A stretch of DNA of 64,000 nucleotides. Origin: CAUZWH01 sp965247665. GTDB lineage: Bacteria; Pseudomonadota; Alphaproteobacteria; SHVV01. Numbering within the stretch: the stretch's first letter is position 1; every line of letters starts with the position of its first letter. The translations under genes were made by a program, and so were the position numbers. The stretch is from assembly GCA_965247665.1 (NCBI GenBank), contig CBDFHH010000004.1:1071843-1135842 (forward strand), in the 5' to 3' direction. Shown piece by piece: positions 42,802-50,714 of the stretch. The notes under the pieces are model-generated. The model was not told the origin of the DNA, searched no databases, and saw only the letters and a program-made list of their open reading frames with translations.

Positions 42802-44253
42802 TCAATGAATCGATGTCGATTCAGGGAAGGGAGAATCGGTCATATCGTGAAGGCGATGGAAGGTCCCCAAATTATCGAGCCTCGCAGAAACGTCGACTAC
42901 CACCTGGACCGCGGCGGCCATGACCTTTCTGAGTACAACGGCCGAGTACTTACGTTGTGACATGTTAGATAGGATCTTGGCCATCGCGCAGGCGGAGCGG
43001 ATCGATCTCCTCTCGCGCGCCAGTTCCTCCTCGCTTTCGACGTCGGACTGGACGGCGCGATGGGCCGCGTCCCGCACGACTGCGCAAGCTCGCGGCATGA
43101 GCGCCGCCAACGCGGCGAGCACCTCGAGCTTCTCAATCGTTGATACTAAGAGGGCGATTGCCTCAAGGGTGTCTGTTAAAGACCCCAGTGCATTCGCCGC
43201 TACCCCGTCCGGGTCGTCCGTGCCGAACTCCATCGAGTCCACGATGCTCTTGGCCAAGTCGGAGATGGGCCCGGCCGCAAGAATGATCCGCGCCACCAAA
43301 TCGTCCAAATCAGGATGCAGCACAAACTCTTTTCCTTCGGCAACCCATTCCTCGCATCCCGCCGCCAGCAGACATGCCGCGGCCGCGAGGTTCGCCACCA
43401 CGTTCAATGTTTCTTGTGCGGAGACTTGTTTATTTGGCTGCAGGGCGATGTCCCGGGCGACCTCCATCGACACCGCCGTCGCCTGCACACAGCGGAGGAA
43501 CGCCTCAAGGGCCACCGTCGATTTGGAGAGACTGCCAAGGTTGCGGGTCACCGAGTTCACGGCGTGGGCAACAGACAACTGATCATAACCGCCGCCATGG
43601 CCCTGGATCGACCTAGCCGCGGCGATCACCAACTCGGCCGCGCTGATGCACGCCGGAACGACGGGGTCCCACTCACTGAAGACCGGGGACTCACCGTCCT
43701 GTTCACTTCCTTCCAATGCGATGGCGGTGAGTGCGGTGGCTCCCGCCACGATGTCCGCAGCAAGACCGAGGATGTCCTCCGGTGCGGACAGCGTCGTTTT
43801 CGAGCCCGAAAGACAGGTTTGCGGTGGCGTGCTGTCATCCCCACTAAAATCAATAACAAGCTCTATTCCCTCGACGAGCTCGAAGTTCATCGCATTGAGG
43901 GTTTTCGAGACATCGGCCAGTGCGGAGCCGATCTCAACCGCGGCGCGCGCCACCAATGCTGTGCCCGGTATCGTCAGGCCCTCGACCAAGGTGCTGTCCG
44001 CGACACCACGCCAATCACGTGCCTCCCGCAGCGCTTCTTTGATGCGGGTGGGATCGAATCCGGCATCCGCCATCACCTCATCGGGTGCGTCTCCCTCCCC
44101 GACGGCGAGAAGGGCAATTGCCTCCAGCGTCTCCATCGCCTCCATGACGATGTCGACGCTGGTCACGATCTGCGGGGCAAAGGCCGCGAGCTTGTTCGCC
44201 ATGTACACGCGCTCGCGTGCATACTTCTCGTCCGTATTCAGCTCGATCAACAT
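42802..44253 (-). CDS. Uncharacterised 483-residue helical protein
   Basis: ATG at 44253 with GGAG upstream. The protein appears all-helical, acidic and Ala/Leu/Val-rich without obvious membrane segments, with internal echoes such as MEAMETLEAIALLAV near residue 37 and LTDTLEAIALLVSTIE near 355, suggesting internal repeats. It has few cysteines and no signal peptide. I cannot assign a family. It lies just upstream of (and in the same direction as) the broken secreted paralogue. Confidence 0.6.
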   Translation of the reverse strand: MLIELNTDEKYARERVYMANKLAAFAPQIVTSVDIVMEAMETLEAIALLAVGEGDAPDEVMADAGFDPTRIKEALREARDWRGVADSTLVEGLTIPGTALVARAAVEIGSALADVSKTLNAMNFELVEGIELVIDFSGDDSTPPQTCLSGSKTTLSAPEDILGLAADIVAGATALTAIALEGSEQDGESPVFSEWDPVVPACISAAELVIAAARSIQGHGGGYDQLSVAHAVNSVTRNLGSLSKSTVALEAFLRCVQATAVSMEVARDIALQPNKQVSAQETLNVVANLAAAACLLAAGCEEWVAEGKEFVLHPDLDDLVARIILAAGPISDLAKSIVDSMEFGTDDPDGVAANALGSLTDTLEAIALLVSTIEKLEVLAALAALMPRACAVVRDAAHRAVQSDVESEEELARERRSIRSACAMAKILSNMSQRKYSAVVLRKVMAAAVQVVVDVSARLDNLGTFHRLHDMTDSPFPESTSIH

Positions 44254-44453
44254 TACGTTTCTCCGTAGTTACTCAAATAATCCAAACACCGTTCACAGAT
44301 ATATCGACCTGCCCGGGGAATTCCGCGAGGGCGGTCTCGACCGACGACGGAGCGCCACCGCCAGGAAAGCGCTGAAGTGGTGTCTGGCCTTGTCGTCGCG
44401 GCCGCCGATGCGCTCCATACTTCCGACACCGCCAACAGACGTCACCATCGTTG

Positions 44454-44621
44454 TCATGCGCGCCCAGGCGCATCTCCCGTTTTCGGAACGGCCTCGGCGA
44501 TCTTCTCCGACACGATCGATTCGGTGGGCTGCTCGGACATGAGTACTGCCGCGAGCACAGAAGCCAAACAAACATTCAGCACAAGTGACCCAACCAGGTA
44601 CATGGATCGAGATGGCCTCAT
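44454..44621 (-). CDS. Small single-span membrane protein
   Basis: 55 residues from ATG 44621, preceded by GGGAGG. Residues 8-27 (YLVGSLVLNVCLASVLAAVL) form one hydrophobic helix followed by a polar tail. It looks like the small membrane ORFs common in conjugative elements, but has no recognisable family and overlaps other open frames. The stretch 44622-44879 shows nothing more. Confidence 0.4.
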   Translation of the reverse strand: MRPSRSMYLVGSLVLNVCLASVLAAVLMSEQPTESIVSEKIAEAVPKTGDAPGRA

Positions 44622-44879
44622 CGCACCCTCCCGCGTTGGTCGAGACAACGCCCGGCTGGCGCCGGGCCGTTGCAATCCTCCACAGGTAAGTGCGGTGATC
44701 CCGTCTATTCGCCCTGGCTCAGGAGCTACCCGGTGCCAACGATTGGGCTGTTGTATTTGGCGGGCGACCCGACTGAGCGGGTGCCTGCGAAGGATTGCTG
44801 GAACGACCGTACTCAGCGTGTTCAAACATTGCAACAGGGGGACATCGGACAGACGTGATGGGGCGAATACGACGAGAGA

Positions 44880-45340
44880 AGAATGCACGATCCGTTGTTG
44901 AGCCAGAGTCGGCCGCCGAACTCGACAAGCTGAAAATTGGCGCCGGTCATCAGCCGCACGCCGGCCCAGGTCAGCCACAGAATCAGGACGACGTTGAAGA
45001 TGCCGACGAAGTGGTGGGGGTAGATCGCTGCGGCGGTGGTCTCGGAGAATTCCTCGGCCTCGATCGCGAGCGACTAGATCAGGCGGCAGATATAGCAGGG
45101 GCCTTTGCGATCATGGATGGTGTAGGACGTATTCGCGTAAGGGTTCGGCAGCTGCGGCAGCTTGACCTCGAACGGGATGGTGAGGTCGCCGGCGCTGGCC
45201 GGATGTTTGCCGGCATCGAGCTCGGGGCTCCACTGGGCCGCCGCCGGCGCCGGCGCCGGCGCGAGCAGCGCCAGGGCGAGCAGGGCCGCGGCGAGCGCTG
45301 CGGTGCGGAACGGGATGCACGGCGTGCACGGGGTGCACAT
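44880..45340 (-). pseudogene. T4SS-like membrane protein interrupted by in-frame TAG
   Basis: From ATG 45340 the frame encodes a signal peptide (TAALAAALLALALLAPAPAP), FEVKLPQLPNPYANTSY and a cysteine pair in GPCYICRLI, then TAG at 45074-45076, then continues in the same frame SLAIEAEEFSETTAAAIYP, FVGIFNVVLILWLTWAGVR and LMTGANFQLVEFGGRLW. The post-stop part resembles the N-terminal region of VirB6/TrbL-like conjugation channel proteins. The downstream body is missing. It is either a nonsense-mutated gene or, less likely, one read through at TAG. Confidence 0.5.
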
Positions 45341-45389
45341 GATCGAGTTCTCCGCTGCGCCCCGGCGCGGCCGTGCCGGGGCCGTCGCG

Positions 45390-46046
45390 TTATTGGTCGG
45401 CCGTCGCCAGCTCCTCGAGCTCGGCCGCGATCTCCGCTAGCCGGTCGGTGAGGCGCGCGCGTTCGGCGAGCAGCAGCGCGCGCTGCGTGGCCGTATCGGC
45501 GGCATCGGCCGCCTCGGCCTCGAGCTCGGCCGGGGTCATCAGCCGCAGCCGCAGCTCGATGCCGGAGTCCGCCCACACGATGTCGTCGTTACGCCGGGTG
45601 ACCATCGCGGTGCGCAGCCCTTCGGGTCCGCGCACATCCTTGAGCCGCGCCCCGGCCGGGTAGGTCTGGCGGATCACGTCCGTGTTGGGGTTGGCGAACC
45701 AGCCGCGTGCGCCAATCGCGATCACGGCGATGATGTGGGGGTTGGGGACCACCGCGACCGACATGTATTTCCACACCGTTTCCTGGCCGGTTTTTTTGTC
45801 CACGCTCACCGCGTTGTGCCGCCGCGCCAGGTGCGTCAGCGCCCACTCCTCGCCCTCGCCGCAGCGCGACGGGCCGTGGGTCGAACAGTCGATGCGCCAG
45901 GCCATGCGCTCGCCGGTCACGGTGTTGTGGGCCTCGGCGACCAGCCAGTAGTCGCGGAGGTCGATGGGCGGCGCCTGGGCGGCGGCCGGCGCGGTGAGGG
46001 CGAGGGCCAGCAGCGCCGGCAGCGCGAGGCGGTGGATCGGATGCAT
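45390..46046 (-). CDS. Uncharacterised secreted protein with C-terminal coiled coil
   Basis: A 218-residue protein with a clear signal peptide (HRLALPALLALALTAPAAAQA), a central domain (SVDKKTGQETVWKYMSVA, IAIGARGWFANPN) and a C-terminal helical region (residues 175-215) of coiled-coil character. AAGGAG lies 8 bases before ATG. Position upstream of the T4SS-like remnant suggests a conjugation-associated periplasmic protein; some such loci encode TraC/VirB5-like pilus proteins, but I see no direct match. Confidence 0.6.
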   Translation of the reverse strand: MHPIHRLALPALLALALTAPAAAQAPPIDLRDYWLVAEAHNTVTGERMAWRIDCSTHGPSRCGEGEEWALTHLARRHNAVSVDKKTGQETVWKYMSVAVVPNPHIIAVIAIGARGWFANPNTDVIRQTYPAGARLKDVRGPEGLRTAMVTRRNDDIVWADSGIELRLRLMTPAELEAEAADAADTATQRALLLAERARLTDRLAEIAAELEELATADQ

Positions 46047-46236
46047 GGCTCTATCTCCTTTGGGTGGTCGGGGTTGGCGGGCGCCGCGGGCCGCCGCATG
46101 TTTTCATCGGTTTGGTGTTGCAGCCGAACGCCGGTAGCTATCCAGGTGGATAGCGCGAGGAAGCGCAGGATCCCGCGATGGCGAATCAACCGGAAATCCA
46201 CACCCAACTGAAGCAGTGTGATCGCCACCACCAACA

Positions 46237-46383
46237 CTACAGTGCTACCCATCGAAGCCGCTCGAAGGAGTCTGCCAGCCAGTATCCAGACAGAGCTTCC
46301 TGAAAGTCGATCTCGATAAACATGCCGATTGCGATAACCAGTCCCGCAAGCAAGAAGATCAATCGCGATATACGGCGGGCCAT
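46237..46383 (-). CDS. Small membrane protein, possibly coupled to a second small ORF
   Basis: 48 residues from ATG 46383: MARRISRLIFLLAGLVIAIG then MFIEIDFQEALSGYWLAD, one hydrophobic helix and a polar end. Another frame starts within it (ATG 46252, MGSTVVLVVAITLLQLGVD) and also looks membrane-spanning, so this could be two overlapping tiny genes or one frameshifted gene. Ribosome sites are weak. The rest of 46384-46763 has no gene I can support. Confidence 0.35.
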   Translation of the reverse strand: MARRISRLIFLLAGLVIAIGMFIEIDFQEALSGYWLADSFERLRWVAL

Positions 46384-46765
46384 GGTGTGCCGTGCCGTTT
46401 ACGCTCCGTCTTTCGAGCGACTCGGGCTCAACGCTGCCTGCCGCAGGCTCTCATTCTCGCCGCTCGTCGATGACGCGTTCGACCGGTTGTTGGCAGCGCT
46501 TTTCCCCATTCACTTACTTAAACCATTAATTTTATAACATCTGTTCCGGATCTAATACCCAGAAAGGAGAAGCTCGATACATGCGAATTTCTCGACGACT
46601 CTGGTAGAGCCTTCTGATTCTCTACGTGAGCAGTCGCCGTGTATACTAAACGAGCACTGCCCACTCTGTGGAAGCTCCCCCTATTCGAACCTGTGCAATT
46701 GCCCAACCCCAAGCGACCCGACCACGCCATGCCCGCCCCCCACGCAGCTTCCACGACTATACCTA

Positions 46766-47906
46766 GTGCATTGACGCAAACAAAGGATTCACGGGAGTAT
46801 AGTTCTGTGTCATTCTCGTGTGATGGCACAAGAGCTCAACGTCATTGTTGGCGCCGAGGACCGTGCGCGTTTGGCGGCGATCGTCGGCGATCGTTCTCGC
46901 CCGCTCAAGCACGTACAGCGGGTCCGGATCATCCTGTCGTCGGCCGAGCGCTTGCCGGTGGCAGAGGTGGCGCGTCTGGCCGGCGTGAGCCGGCCGGCGG
47001 TGTGGCGTTGGCAGCGCCGGTTTGCCGAGGAAGGCGTCGAGGGCCTGCTGCGCGACAAGACCCGGCCGCCGGGAAGGGCGCCGCTGCCGCCGGAGACGAT
47101 CGCTCGAGTGGTCGCCATGACCTGTCAGGAGGAGGCGCCCGGCGAGACCGCCCATTGGACCGGCAGGGCCATGGCCAAGGCCGTCGGCATCAGCCTGCGC
47201 TCGGTGCAGCGCATTTGGCGAGCCTGCAACCTGCAGCCGCATCGCATCCGTACCTTCAAGCGCTCCGGTGATCCCGCCTTCGCCGAGAAGGTCGAAGACA
47301 TCGTCGGCCTCTACATGAACCCGCCGGCCCATGCCGTGGTGCTGTCGATCGACGAGAAGTCGCAGATCCAGGCCCTCGATCGAACCCAGCCCGGGCTGCC
47401 GCTCAAGCCCGGCCGCTGCGCCACCATCACCCACGACTATAAGCGCAACGGCACCACCACCCTGTTTGCGGCACTGAACATTCTCGACGGCACCGTCATC
47501 GGCCGCTGCATGCAACGCCACCGCCATCAGGAGCTGATCTGCTTCCTCAACGCCGTCGAGCGGGTCATCCCGCCAGGCAAGGTGATCCATGCCGTGCTCG
47601 ACAACTATGCCGCCCACAAGCAGCCCAAGGTCATCGAGTGGCTCAAGCGCCATCCGCGCTGGGTGTTCCACTTCACCCCCACTTCCGGTTCCTGGCTCAA
47701 CGCCGTGGAGAGCTTCTTCTCCGCACTCACCCGACGGCGCATCCGACGCGGTACCTTCCACTCCATCGCCGATCTCCAGGCCGCCATCAACCGCTACATC
47801 GCCGAGCACAACGACGACCCCAAACCTTTCGTCTGGACCAAACCCGCTAAAACCATCCTCGCAAAAACAAAATAAATGCCTGTACCTTCCGTCTGAGTCA
47901 CTGCAC
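46766..47906 (+). mobile_element. Complete IS630-family insertion sequence
   Basis: The ends are inverted repeats: left gtgcattgacgcaaac, right (complement) gtgcagtgactcagac, continuing with further matches. TA dinucleotides flank both sides (46764-46765 and 47907-47908), the TA target duplication of IS630/Tc1 elements; the pre-insertion site would read ccTAgg. About 1.14 kb with one transposase gene filling it. All DDE residues are present, so it may still be active. Confidence 0.85.
46823..47875 (+). CDS. IS630-family transposase, intact
   Basis: A 350-residue DDE transposase. The N-terminal helix-turn-helix (RLPVAEVARLAGVSRPAVWRW) and a second one near residue 118 bind the ends. Catalytic residues are the Asp in LSIDEKSQIQ, the Asp in AVLDNYAAHK and the Glu in GSWLNAVESFF. 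The C-terminal DDPKPFVWTKPAKTIL matches the fossil scraps at 12.4 and 28 kb. ATG 46823 (a GTG three bases earlier is possible). Confidence 0.9.
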   Translation: MAQELNVIVGAEDRARLAAIVGDRSRPLKHVQRVRIILSSAERLPVAEVARLAGVSRPAVWRWQRRFAEEGVEGLLRDKTRPPGRAPLPPETIARVVAMTCQEEAPGETAHWTGRAMAKAVGISLRSVQRIWRACNLQPHRIRTFKRSGDPAFAEKVEDIVGLYMNPPAHAVVLSIDEKSQIQALDRTQPGLPLKPGRCATITHDYKRNGTTTLFAALNILDGTVIGRCMQRHRHQELICFLNAVERVIPPGKVIHAVLDNYAAHKQPKVIEWLKRHPRWVFHFTPTSGSWLNAVESFFSALTRRRIRRGTFHSIADLQAAINRYIAEHNDDPKPFVWTKPAKTILAKTK

Positions 47907-48155
47907 TAGGAACGCGCGCAGCCGATCCGCCACTATTGCCGCACCCACTGACGCCGCCGTTAACCTTGTGGTGACGGCCGCACGGAACTGCGGAACATCC
48001 CGATTATCGGCCGTCGGCGCAGCGGGACGAACGAGCGCCGCGAAATGGCCATGCTTACCGGCGCTGCGACCGCACTAGTCGGGTCCCGAGCAGCAACCCA
48101 ACCCGCCCCGCTTAAGCGCCCCTTCCCTTGAGACAAACCATAGGAGCCAGCGATC

Positions 48156-48410
48156 ATGGTCACCAAGTTCACCGACGCCGAGAAAGCCGCGATGTCGCCG
48201 AATGTGCGCATTGTGGCAGAAATCAACGAGGCCTACGACCGCGGCGATGACGCCGCCGCCAGGGAGCTACGCAAGAAGCTCGAAATCCCCGCCGAAGCCC
48301 TTATGAACGCAAAAATAACCCGAGGCGCAGACTGGATCCGAGAACGGGGCCTGCGCACGGAAACCGCGGAACGCAAATATGGCAAAGACTGGCTTGATCG
48401 CGAAGATTGA
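48156..48410 (+). CDS. Uncharacterised 84-residue protein
   Basis: MVTKFTDAEKAAMSPNVRIV starts a small charged protein of mixed helix character with ARELRKKLEIPAEALMNAKI in the middle. No family recognised. GGAG-type site is weak (ATAGGAGCC, 9 bases upstream). Its end overlaps the next gene by 32 bases in another frame. The gap 47911-48155 after the IS contains no other gene. Confidence 0.55.
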   Translation: MVTKFTDAEKAAMSPNVRIVAEINEAYDRGDDAAARELRKKLEIPAEALMNAKITRGADWIRERGLRTETAERKYGKDWLDRED

Positions 48411-48939
48411 TGAACTGCTACTCGATGAACGCACCGTAGTTGCCGCCATCGCCGACTCCCGCGACGGGAAAGTTCTGGAAGACACCCGCACAAAACTAAC
48501 CTCGGCCCTGGTCCAGCTTCGCAACACCGACAACATCGATCAGATCCTCGACATCGAGCGCTCTCTCCTCCAGAACGACCTCGATCATTACAAGACATCG
48601 CAAGCGATGATAACGAGCTTACAAAGGGCACTAACCGAACATCACGCCACCATGAAACTTGTCGCCTGCGTGCGCGATCCCGCGGCCTACCAGGCTATCG
48701 CCGACGGCTACACCCTACCCAAGAACCGCCTCGGCGACGTGCCACACGACGAAGCCCGCCAGTTCTTTCGTTCCCACGTCAAATGGATCATCAACATGGA
48801 CAATACCTGTCTCGACCGAGCCGAGAAATCCGTCCTCCACGAGCGACGATCCAACATTCGAGTTGCCGAGCACATCTACACCGGGCTTCAGCGAGAAGCG
48901 CTCGGACTCAGCCAGAAACAGAGCGAAACGAAGGTCTGA
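48379..48939 (+). CDS. Uncharacterised 186-residue helical protein
   Basis: A soluble helix-rich protein (LIAKIDELLLDERTVVAAIA, DQILDIERSLLQNDLDHY, ITSLQRALTEHHATMK), no signal peptide or membrane segment. No family recognised. Overlap with the preceding ORF implies the two form a unit, perhaps a two-gene accessory module of the mobile element. Base use here is less GC-rich than the neighbours. Confidence 0.55.
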   Translation: MAKTGLIAKIDELLLDERTVVAAIADSRDGKVLEDTRTKLTSALVQLRNTDNIDQILDIERSLLQNDLDHYKTSQAMITSLQRALTEHHATMKLVACVRDPAAYQAIADGYTLPKNRLGDVPHDEARQFFRSHVKWIINMDNTCLDRAEKSVLHERRSNIRVAEHIYTGLQREALGLSQKQSETKV

Positions 48940-49186
48940 GCCAGCGCGTTTAGGCGCCCCGCTCACGGCGTTTGATGATCACAACGCCGCAATCGGCCTC
49001 CGGCATCCGCACGGACGCCTTGCGCCGGCGCCGATCTATAGCGCGCCCCAGGCAGCGATCGAGTCGTGGCGGACGAAATACCGTCGCCGGCCACGGTGCC
49101 GGGTCCCGCCGCCGCCGCCGCGCCGCGGCGCAATTGCGCACGATCGCAGATCTGGCGACGATCGAACGCAGCCTGGGTCGCGCCGT

Positions 49187-49258
49187 CCACCTGTGGGCGT
49201 GTGTCAGAAAAGGAACTTAAGTAGATTAGAAAAGGAACTTTAAGTAGCCCACAGGTGG
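49187..49258. repeat. 72-bp structured element: inverted repeats enclosing direct repeats
   Basis: ccacctgtgggc (49187-49198) and its exact complement gcccacaggtgg (49247-49258) enclose two near-identical direct repeats, agaaaaggaacttaagtag (49206-49224) and the same with one extra t (49228-49247). The right arm also forms a tight hairpin gcccac-ag-gtgggc. It could be a MITE-like insertion, a recombination site or an iteron-like site. The surrounding 48940-49286 has no supportable gene. Confidence 0.65.
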
Positions 49259-49286
49259 GCCTGTCCCCCAACTCGCAATGTGCCGC

Positions 49287-49583
49287 CTAAGCGCCGTCGG
49301 CGGGGCGGGCGGGCTCCGCGGCCACCTGTTCGGTGCTCTCGGCCGCCGCGTTCTGGGCCTCGCCGGGCTCGGCCGGCGTCGCCGTCGCGGCCTGGATCCG
49401 CTTCTCGACCTCGGCAAGCTTGCGGTCGGTCTTGAACTGGCCGAGCGCGTACACGGCCCAGATCGCAGCCGGGAGCCAGCCGACCAGCGTGAGTTGCAGC
49501 AACAGGCACACGCCGCCGGCGATCGGCCGGCGGATGGTGAAGAACAGAAGGCAGGGCAGCAGGAGCGCCAATGTCAGTCTCAT
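49287..49583 (-). CDS. Pmp3/YqaE-like small membrane protein
   Basis: A 98-residue protein with two hydrophobic segments (residues 3-17 and 24-45) and the block GGVCLLLQLTLVGWLPAAIWAVYAL (shown in parts as LLLQLTLVGWLPAAIWAVYA), similar to the Pmp3/UPF0057 proteolipids of the inner membrane. It has an added Ala/Glu-rich C-terminal helix not found in the minimal family. Confidence 0.6.
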   Translation of the reverse strand: MRLTLALLLPCLLFFTIRRPIAGGVCLLLQLTLVGWLPAAIWAVYALGQFKTDRKLAEVEKRIQAATATPAEPGEAQNAAAESTEQVAAEPARPADGA

Positions 49584-49795
49584 GGTCTCAGCTCCGTTGA
49601 TGTTGCTGCACCGGCTTCGCAGTTAACACCAGCCGCCCGACCTTGACCAGCCCCGCACGCCAACAGGCTCCAGCCAGGCAGCACGAAGGCGAGCACCCGC
49701 AGGACTAGGGCGAGCACACAGCCCAGCATCATACCCAGCGCCGCAAGCACGCCGATGACCGCCGGCCGGCGCAGCTGCGCCTGCCACCCGCCCAC
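49580..49795 (-). CDS. Small predicted membrane protein
   Basis: 71 residues from ATG 49795 with two hydrophobic stretches (AVIGVLAALGMMLGCVLALVL and LAFVLPGWSLLACG). Its stop overlaps the next gene's start by four bases, suggesting coupling. No family recognised; it starts five bases beyond the truncated end of the LVIVD gene and may have been created at that junction. Confidence 0.35.
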   Translation of the reverse strand: MGGWQAQLRRPAVIGVLAALGMMLGCVLALVLRVLAFVLPGWSLLACGAGQGRAAGVNCEAGAATSTELRP

Positions 49796-49799
49796 CGCG

Positions 49800-50714
49800 T
49801 TACCGCGCCACGCCAGGATCTGAAGCCACCGGCACGAGTTCGGTCTCGTCGCGCGCGTCCAGCACCCATAGGAACTTGGGATGATCGGCGCCGCCCATGA
49901 GGACGCTCTCGTCGCTGACGATCATCAGGTCGCGGCCGAACAGCGGCATCACCGTGTGGCTGAAGCCGCCGTAGGGCGGCGAGTTTTCCCAGCGCGCGAT
50001 CAGCCGGGGCGCCGCCTTGTCGGAAATGTCGAGGACCAAGGCCCCGGCGTCGATGAAGCCGACATAGGCGCGGTCGGGGCGCTCGGGGTAGACGTTCGTA
50101 TTGTGGGCGCGAAAGTCGAGGTCGGTATGGGCTTCGTGGCGCGGCGGCGGCTGGGGATCGCCGACGCGCGTCCCTGGCAGCCACCACCGGCCGACCTCGG
50201 CCGGCTTCTCGGGTCGGCGCACGTCGATGATTCGGTAGAACTGATCGTCGAGCGGGTTGTGAGGCTCGAAGTCCGGTGCCCCGCTCGCCATATGCACGAA
50301 CTCGCCATCGCAGAACCACAGATTATGAACGCCGCGCGAGGCCGGCCCGGAGGCGTCGAAGAAGGCGATGGAGCGCGGCGCCTCGGGCTCTGCGATATCG
50401 AACAGCTCGAAGCCCGCGGGTTGCAGTCCGACGCCCGGCGCCTGATAGGCGACGGCGAGGATGTTGCCGGATACGCCGAGAGAGTTGGAACGCTCCGCCC
50501 CTGGCGGCAACTCGGTCTGGACGATGACGCGGGGGCGCGCCGGGTCGCTCACGTCGACGCCAGTGAAGCTCTTGGGCGCGCGCTCGTGGGCGAGCCACAG
50601 CACGCGGCGCCCGCCGCCGGCGAGCTGGAGGCGCACCCCCTCCCCGAGCGCCCCGTGCCCGCCGAGTAACTCATGCGCCAGCAGGCGTAAATTGTGGCTG
50701 ATGCGCATGGTCAT
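49800..50714 (-). pseudogene. LVIVD-repeat beta-propeller protein, 3'-truncated
   Basis: 304 residues with blade-like repeats: FTGVDVSDPARPRVIVQTEL, GFELFDIAEPEAPRSIAFF, YRIIDVRRPEKPAEVGRWW and GALVLDISDKAAPRLIARWE. Homologues continue for roughly another 100 residues beyond FLWVLDARDETELVPVA; here an abrupt stop follows (ASDPGVAR). The last gene of the minus-strand catabolic module therefore seems cut at about 49.8 kb. It shares its start with the CoA-ligase stop by four bases. Confidence 0.65.
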
